Below are positions 1 to 6,000 of a DNA stretch of 7,992 bases, one piece after another. The DNA lies in the NCBI GenBank assembly GCA_023246995.1, contig JAHFHI010000050.1, positions 1 through 7,992 of the forward strand. Reading direction: 5' to 3'. Below the pieces are notes generated by a model. The model saw only the letters and a program-made list of their open reading frames with translations. It did no database searches and was not told the origin of the DNA. This DNA comes from Candidatus Omnitrophota bacterium. Lineage in GTDB: Bacteria; Omnitrophota; Omnitrophia; Omnitrophales; Aquincolibacteriaceae. Numbering within the stretch: position 1 is the first letter of the stretch; every line of letters starts with the position of its first letter. Made by a program: the position numbers and the translations under genes.

Positions 1-3000
1 AACGATTCATATTCGCCAAAAATCCGACGTTTCCATCTTTGTTGGACCTGACCATAGAAAGGATCACGGCTTTGTACTCGGAACCGATTGAAGAGTCTAC
101 GGTCAGAACACGCAATTCTCCTTTTGCGATCTGTTCGCTCGTGACAAAATTTTCGCCAAGTCCGAGCATTTTACGAAGACTGGCCGCCTTGGAAGATTCA
201 GGCGCGGTAAGCAACTCCCGCATTTCCTTTTTAAATCGCCCGACGATCTGTTCCAGGCGGCTACGGCGATCCCTGCGATCAAGCCGCCGCCAAACGCCAA
301 GCCCTTTGAGCTCCCCGATCCCGCGCTCATAGGCCAGATCGGTAATAAAAGCGGACCCCAGAAGTTCCTCCAGTTCTTTTTGCGAAAAATCAGCCAGGGG
401 GACGCCTTTTTCGACGGAACGCAGATAATCTGCGATCCGTGCCGCCTTTCCAAAAGCAACGGAAATATGTTCCACCTGCTTAGCGTAAGGGGAAATGACC
501 GCAATGTCTTTGAGTTCAAGCTTTTTATCGTGAATCATCGTGTTCATCCATTGAAGCGTGCGCGCCACTTCTCCGTAATTGACCGTGTGCTCCTCCTGAA
601 ATCCCTCTTTGGTTTCCGGATACCTTCCTTCGGTATTGTCTAAAATAAACTCCCCCGTTTCGCTTAAGCCGGCCTTGAGCCTCCCCTCATAGAGGATATT
701 GACCAACTCGACTAAGTCGGAACCGGAGCGGCGCTGGATATCGAAGAAATAAAAGGGCGGCTTGGTGACGCTAAACAGGCCGTTTGCGACGGAAAAAATA
801 CCCAGGGCTCTTTCAAGAAGCGAAACGGTAAATTGCTCAAGATGGGCGGGTTTGAAAATATCCTGCACGCTCCGGCGCGGCGCCGATATAAAGGGCCCGG
901 TCAATTCGGAAACGCCCGCCCGCTTTAATTCTTTGCGCGCCGAATCAACCTCATCATCGCCGAGAGCGTGGGCGCGAAGCTGTTTTGGATCGCCCACCAA
1001 GAAAAGTTTCTTTAAGCCGCTGATGGTAAAAATAGGCAAAAAGGATTCAAGCACCGTCCCCCGGCTTGCCTCATCTTCAATCGCGACATGGCCGCTCACT
1101 AAAGCGGGCCTCTGCATAAGCGCATGATCCGAAGGGCCTCCGTTAATCGTTGCGTGGATCACCGTGGGTTTGGAAGCAGCCCGATTTTTAGCCACCGCAT
1201 CTAAAAGTTCGGCGCGTTTACTCCACGCGTCAAGAACCGGAAAAGCGACCGCCTCTTCGTTATTGCCGATCCGCACGATCGGGGTTTCAGGCTCTCCATG
1301 TTCCCTGGCACGCTCATTTCGCTCCATTTCTCTTATAATGATATTGTCCACGCCGGCATTGGTTTGAGAAAGGACCCATAGATTCTTGTAAGAGGCCTGG
1401 AATCCCTGCTGACGGGCTCTTTCCAGAAAAGCTTCGATCAGCCAAATAATGGCCGTGGTCTTGCCGGTTCCGGGCGGACCCTGATAAAAAACAAACGGCA
1501 CATCCGAGCGGAGCGCTCTGACAATTCCCTCTCTTTGCTCGTGATCCAGCCCTTGAAATTTCGGATCTAAAGCCCGCTCCCGTTTTTCCTTTTCAGCCAG
1601 AAAAGTCCGTATCCAGCCTTCTTCTTTTCTTGTCGCTTCCTCTTGGTCCAGCGAAAGCGGCAGCTCGATTCGGAGTCCGAGCATGCCATCGGCCAATAGA
1701 TTCCCCGTAGTCACCAGCCGGATAGGTTCCTTGCGCTCAAGACCGAGTTTAGGCCGCGCACTTTCCTCGATCCTCTTAAGGATATGTTCCGTCATTTCAC
1801 GCTGCCGTTCCCAGGCCGTGTTCTTGGTGCGGATGAGCGATCCGCCTTTGACCAGCCTGTCTTCCAGAAGATCGCGCACATAATCATACCCGCGCTGGCT
1901 TTTAGGAAGATCAAAAAAGACCTTATCCCCCTCCACCCGGGTCACCCGGAATATGGGCTGAAGCGTCTCGGCTGTTTCCACAGGTTTAATTCGAAAAGTG
2001 TCCCCCCGGCTGATCTCTTTTAAATCTTCCTTATTGAATCCCCGGAGAATAAAACCTCTGGGAGTCATTTCTATTTTCTGATTAAAAGTAAACTCCAGCT
2101 GGGTTTTAGGCGGAAGTTTTCTTTCTCTGCGCTCTCGCTCTTCGCGCTTTTCTTCGGCCAAGGTCATGGCCTTAACCATGTAATAGTCGTTGACCAGTTC
2201 GGGAAGCCAAATTTGCGCAGCGGCTTGGGAAATCACTTCCTGTGCCTTTTGGAGATGCCAGGAGTCGGCTTCGTGCTGCGCCGTCAATTCCAGAGGAATC
2301 CTGCCCAGGTCAAAGGCCAGTTGAAATGCCGCCTCCCTGCGCCGCGGATCGGTCTGTTGGAAAGCCGCTTCGAAAACTTTATGGGCCCGATCGAGAACGA
2401 GCTCGAAAGCGCGGGCTTTGCGCTCCGGGAAGCCGGCAAGATTTTGCGCCGCGGCCAAGGCTTCCTTCAGCGACCCGCCCTGAATCGCACTTTCATGTTC
2501 CGCAACCTGATCAGCAAACTTTTGGATTTGGCGGTTCAAATCCCGAACCTCTTCAAAATCCGAAGGCGCAAACTTCCAGTAAGCTTCAAAACGCGTAAGC
2601 GCGGTAGCCAGCTCGCGGCCGGCCTGTTCAAAACGCTTCTCCTCCCCGCCTTCCGCTCCCCCCCCTATTATTCCCTGGGCCTTTCCTGTCAACAAGACCC
2701 CAACCGTGTCAAGGCGCTTGGCAAAATCTTCCAGAGACCGCACCGCCTCTCTGATTTTTTTGTCCGGATTGGCCATCGATCTCAAGCCTTGAAGCGCTCC
2801 CCGCCAATCCCAGGCGCCAAGGCTTTCCCGTGCCTGGATAAGCGCCCGCGCGGAATCGCGGATTTTCAGCACCGGCGCGGCGTTGGGAGTGGGCGCAATG
2901 CCGGATAAATCTTCCCCGCCTTCAAGAAGCACCGCCGCAATCTCAAGCGTTTTGGGATAGTCCGCGGCCTCATAACTTTTAACGAGCGCCTCATAAAATT

Positions 3001-6000
3001 TCTGGAGCTCGGCGGCTCTTCTTTGAAGCGAAGTCAGGTAAACACTTTCGCTTTTTTCTTTAGCCGCGGCTTTCTGTCCGGCAGAAATCATTTCCAAAGC
3101 TGTTTTATATTCTCCGCCCGCGATATAAATTTCCGCCAGTTTCTGAAAGTCGGCGGCCTTAAAATCCGCCTTGAGGTCATCCCTGATCTTTCTAAGCGGT
3201 TTTGAGGGTGTTTTTGTATCCGCGGCGCGGATCAGACTGTCGGCCAAATAATAAAGCTCCGCTTTATCCGGATAAGCATCGCGCAGCCATTCGAAAATAG
3301 GCAGATCCCGATCCTGCTGATATCGCTCGGGATGCTGGCTTAACGTCTTAAGATAATCGGAAAATGCCTCTCGAGCTCCCCGCATATGAAAATGCCCGGC
3401 CACGGAGAGAATTTCTTTACGGGCGCTCAAAGAGAAGCCTCCTTCGAAAAAGAGCCTAAAAAGAAGGTTCGCCACGCGCCAGCGGTGATCCTCGGCCATA
3501 AAGAGCGCGATGGTGTCAAGGTTACTTTCGTAATCCAGCCGGCGCTCCTTGGAAAGGGTCTCGCCCGCAACCCCGGGAAGCGCTTTCCTCAAATCCGCGA
3601 GAGCGGCCGCCTGATTCCCGGAAAGCGCGTGCGCCAAAACACTGTGATAGAGAAAACTCCTGGCCGCCTCCGGTTTTTCAACCGCAAACCGCTCCCGCGT
3701 CTCGGCCGCGCCCTGAAGGACCTTGTCATACTCTCCCTCGACAAGGTGTAAATAAATTTTCTGCGCCGGGACATTGATGTCGGCCTCATCGTCTTCTGTT
3801 GCGCCCGCTCCGGCCGGGCGTTGAGACGCCATGGCTTCATAAAGCGAGGCAAGCTGCGCGGCTTTAGCCCGGGCTTCCTCATAGAGGGCCGAGTCGCTCC
3901 GAAGCGCGGCCTGGTGCGCGAGGCCGGCCATGATGTCAAAGGCCTGGCTCAAATACGGCGCGGTTTTCCCCTCCGGCGAAAAATCCTGCAGCAGGAGACG
4001 CGCGTTCCCGGTAAAAAGATCCCTGTCTCCCAAAAGTCCGGCGATGGAAGCCAGGCCCAAGTGCTCGGGCTTGTCCCGCGGCCCCGGAAGAATATTTCCC
4101 GCAATCCGCAGAAACCGTTTAAGCGTTTCGGCCATAGGGCCTCCGGGCTCCACCATCAGGGTCCATTGCCCGGCGTTCAGGCCGCTTATCGAGCTGAAAA
4201 CTTCGAGCACGCCTTTTTTAGCTTCCTCGGGTTCAAGCCCACCGGTCTCAAGCAGATTCACGATATCGGCAAGGTAATAGGCCCATTCGCCGATGACCCT
4301 TCGGGCCTCTTCGCGGCGTCCCTGCTTGACCAGCCGTTTGACATACGGGGAAAAATTGGAAAGCAGGTGGCCGTATTCGATAAAAAGTGCCCCCGGAGGC
4401 TGGGTTAAAGAATAGGAAAGCCTCAAGGATTTGATTAAATCCTTCATGGCGTTTTCAAACATCGTGTCGTGCCCGGCTTGAAGCGCGGTGGTGGCAAGAA
4501 CCCGGAAAAAAATCGCGACCTCGATATTCTTCACCTCTCTGAAAGCGCGCACGGCGTTTGCGTAAGTTTTGGCATCCAGGGTTTTTTTGAGTTTTTTGTT
4601 ATATTCTTCCCTGGCCGCAGAGCCGAGTTCGCCCATCCGCTCGCCGTACTGCTGGAGTCTTATCAAAGCATTGGCGTAAAAAAATGCGGGCAAAAACGCT
4701 TCCTCCACGTAAAGCTTTTCGGCCAGGCGCTGGTTGATGGTCTCAAGAAATCTTAGCCCGGCGAGCGGGTCAAAAGGAAAGCGAAGCGTCTTGGTGGCCT
4801 CATCATAATTGGCCATAAACACGACGGCATCGATCATTTCGACGGTTTTCATGGCCGCTTCCGTCCGGTTTTGATTCCCCACCCGCGTCATGAGCAGATA
4901 TTCCATGTGGCCGTTGATATTGCCGGCCAGGCGGCTCGCCCTCCGGGCCATATAATCCAGAATCTTCGGCTTGAGGGGGCTCGCGGGCTCAACGTTCAAA
5001 TAACTTCTAAGGAGCACCGTCCAAATCGGGGCGGCGTCGCTTGCCATCATGGCGGAGATCCAGGCTTCGTAGTGCGGCCAGTCCTGCTCAAGGGTTCCCT
5101 GCTCGACGCTTTTTTGGGCCATTTGCCAAAGCAAAGGATACATTGTTACCAGATCCACGCGGCCGTGTTCAAGAAGCAGTTGTGCCATCTCATACAAAGC
5201 TCCGGGGTTGGCCGGCCATTGCGATTTGTCCCGGAGCATCGCTTCCGTGAAATCAAGCGTGCGTACAAGCTGGCCCTTGGCATCCTCCGGGCCCGGAGGC
5301 CTGTTGTAGTGGACGGGATTGACGGTAAAATTTTTTCCTGCCGCTCTCTCGGCGGCAAAAAATCCGAATAATTCCTGATAGGCGATCCGGGCCTCCTCTT
5401 TGCGGCCGAGAAGATCCAGGACGCTCGCGTAGTCATAGAGCACGGCCGGATAATAAGACTTCTCACGCATCGAGACGGTCAGCTCCTTATAATGCTCGGC
5501 CGCTCTTTGGAAATTTCCCTGATAAAACTCAAGCGCGGCCTCAAAATAAGGCCTCTGGGCTTTTTCGTTCTCGTCGACCCCGTCTTTTTCAAAGTATGCG
5601 GCGATCTGCCCCCGGGCGTTTTCAAACTTCGCCGCGGCCTGTTCGGGGTCCTGACGGGTCAGGGCCATCCCTCTTAGGGCCTCCATCCTGAAAGCCGTAG
5701 CAAACGACTCAAAACCCCAGAGATTCTTCTCCGCGGCTTCCCGCAAAAGGCTCTCGGCTTCGTCCAAATCCGCGGGGGTCCCTTTAAGCAGTGCGGTGTT
5801 GGCGCGCGCGCCGAAAAGCTGTTTGCCGACAAAGGTAACGTCTTCGGGTTTCAAAATCTCCGTTCCCCGGTTTCTCCATAATGCCAGGGCCTGCCCGAGT
5901 CTTTCGTGAAGCACGGCAATCTCTTTAGGTCTTATAAAATATCGAATGCTCATGATCAGAGTGGCGTAAACCATGGCGGCTTTTCCCCGGCGCATTGCAG

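Larger units (their letters stand above)
1..1570 (-). other. Superfamily 1 helicase core, Upf1-like (SF1B), C-terminus beyond the window
   Basis: Residues 2141-2663. This is an ATP-driven nucleic-acid motor of the AAA_11/AAA_12 type. In order it shows a Q-motif (LDHEQREGIVRAL, 2148-2160), Walker A GPPGTGKTT (2171-2179), motif Ia SQTNAGVDN (2208-2216), Walker B IEDEAS (2304-2309), motif III GDPKQL (2333-2338), motif IV with QRR (2419-2421), VISPYAKQV (2498-2506) and motif V TVDSSIGSE (2630-2638). The characteristic tail RSNKDGNVGFLANMNR follows, and the window ends where motif VI (L-N-V-A-x-T-R-A) should come. Upf1-like enzymes translocate 5' to 3' on RNA or ssDNA; which one applies here cannot be told. 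ATP-binding and hydrolysis residues are intact. Two departures are the long insert before motif V and Ile in place of the motif V Gln. Confidence 0.92.

Noticed and set aside
103..519. Minus-strand ORF of 138 codons in another frame
   Set aside because: It overlaps the helicase RecA2 region in a different frame; the main frame carries the real motifs, and this one is a Trp/Arg/Pro-rich shadow.
2213..2908. Plus-strand ORF of 231 codons
   Set aside because: Antisense to the solenoid; its translation is Arg/Pro/Gly/Phe-rich with no domain pattern, as is typical of a shadow of a biased coding strand.
3821..4408. Plus-strand ORF of 195 codons
   Set aside because: Antisense shadow; Gly/Arg/Lys/Phe-rich, with no recognisable motif and no clear ribosome binding site.
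4582..4597. T7 and T6 runs resembling a terminator on the plus strand, or a slippery site on the minus strand
   Set aside because: There is no GC-rich hairpin before the T runs. On the minus strand they simply encode NKKLKKT in a Lys-rich helix, and the frame is kept.
4871..5371. Plus-strand ORF of 166 codons
   Set aside because: Antisense shadow of the solenoid with no recognisable domain.
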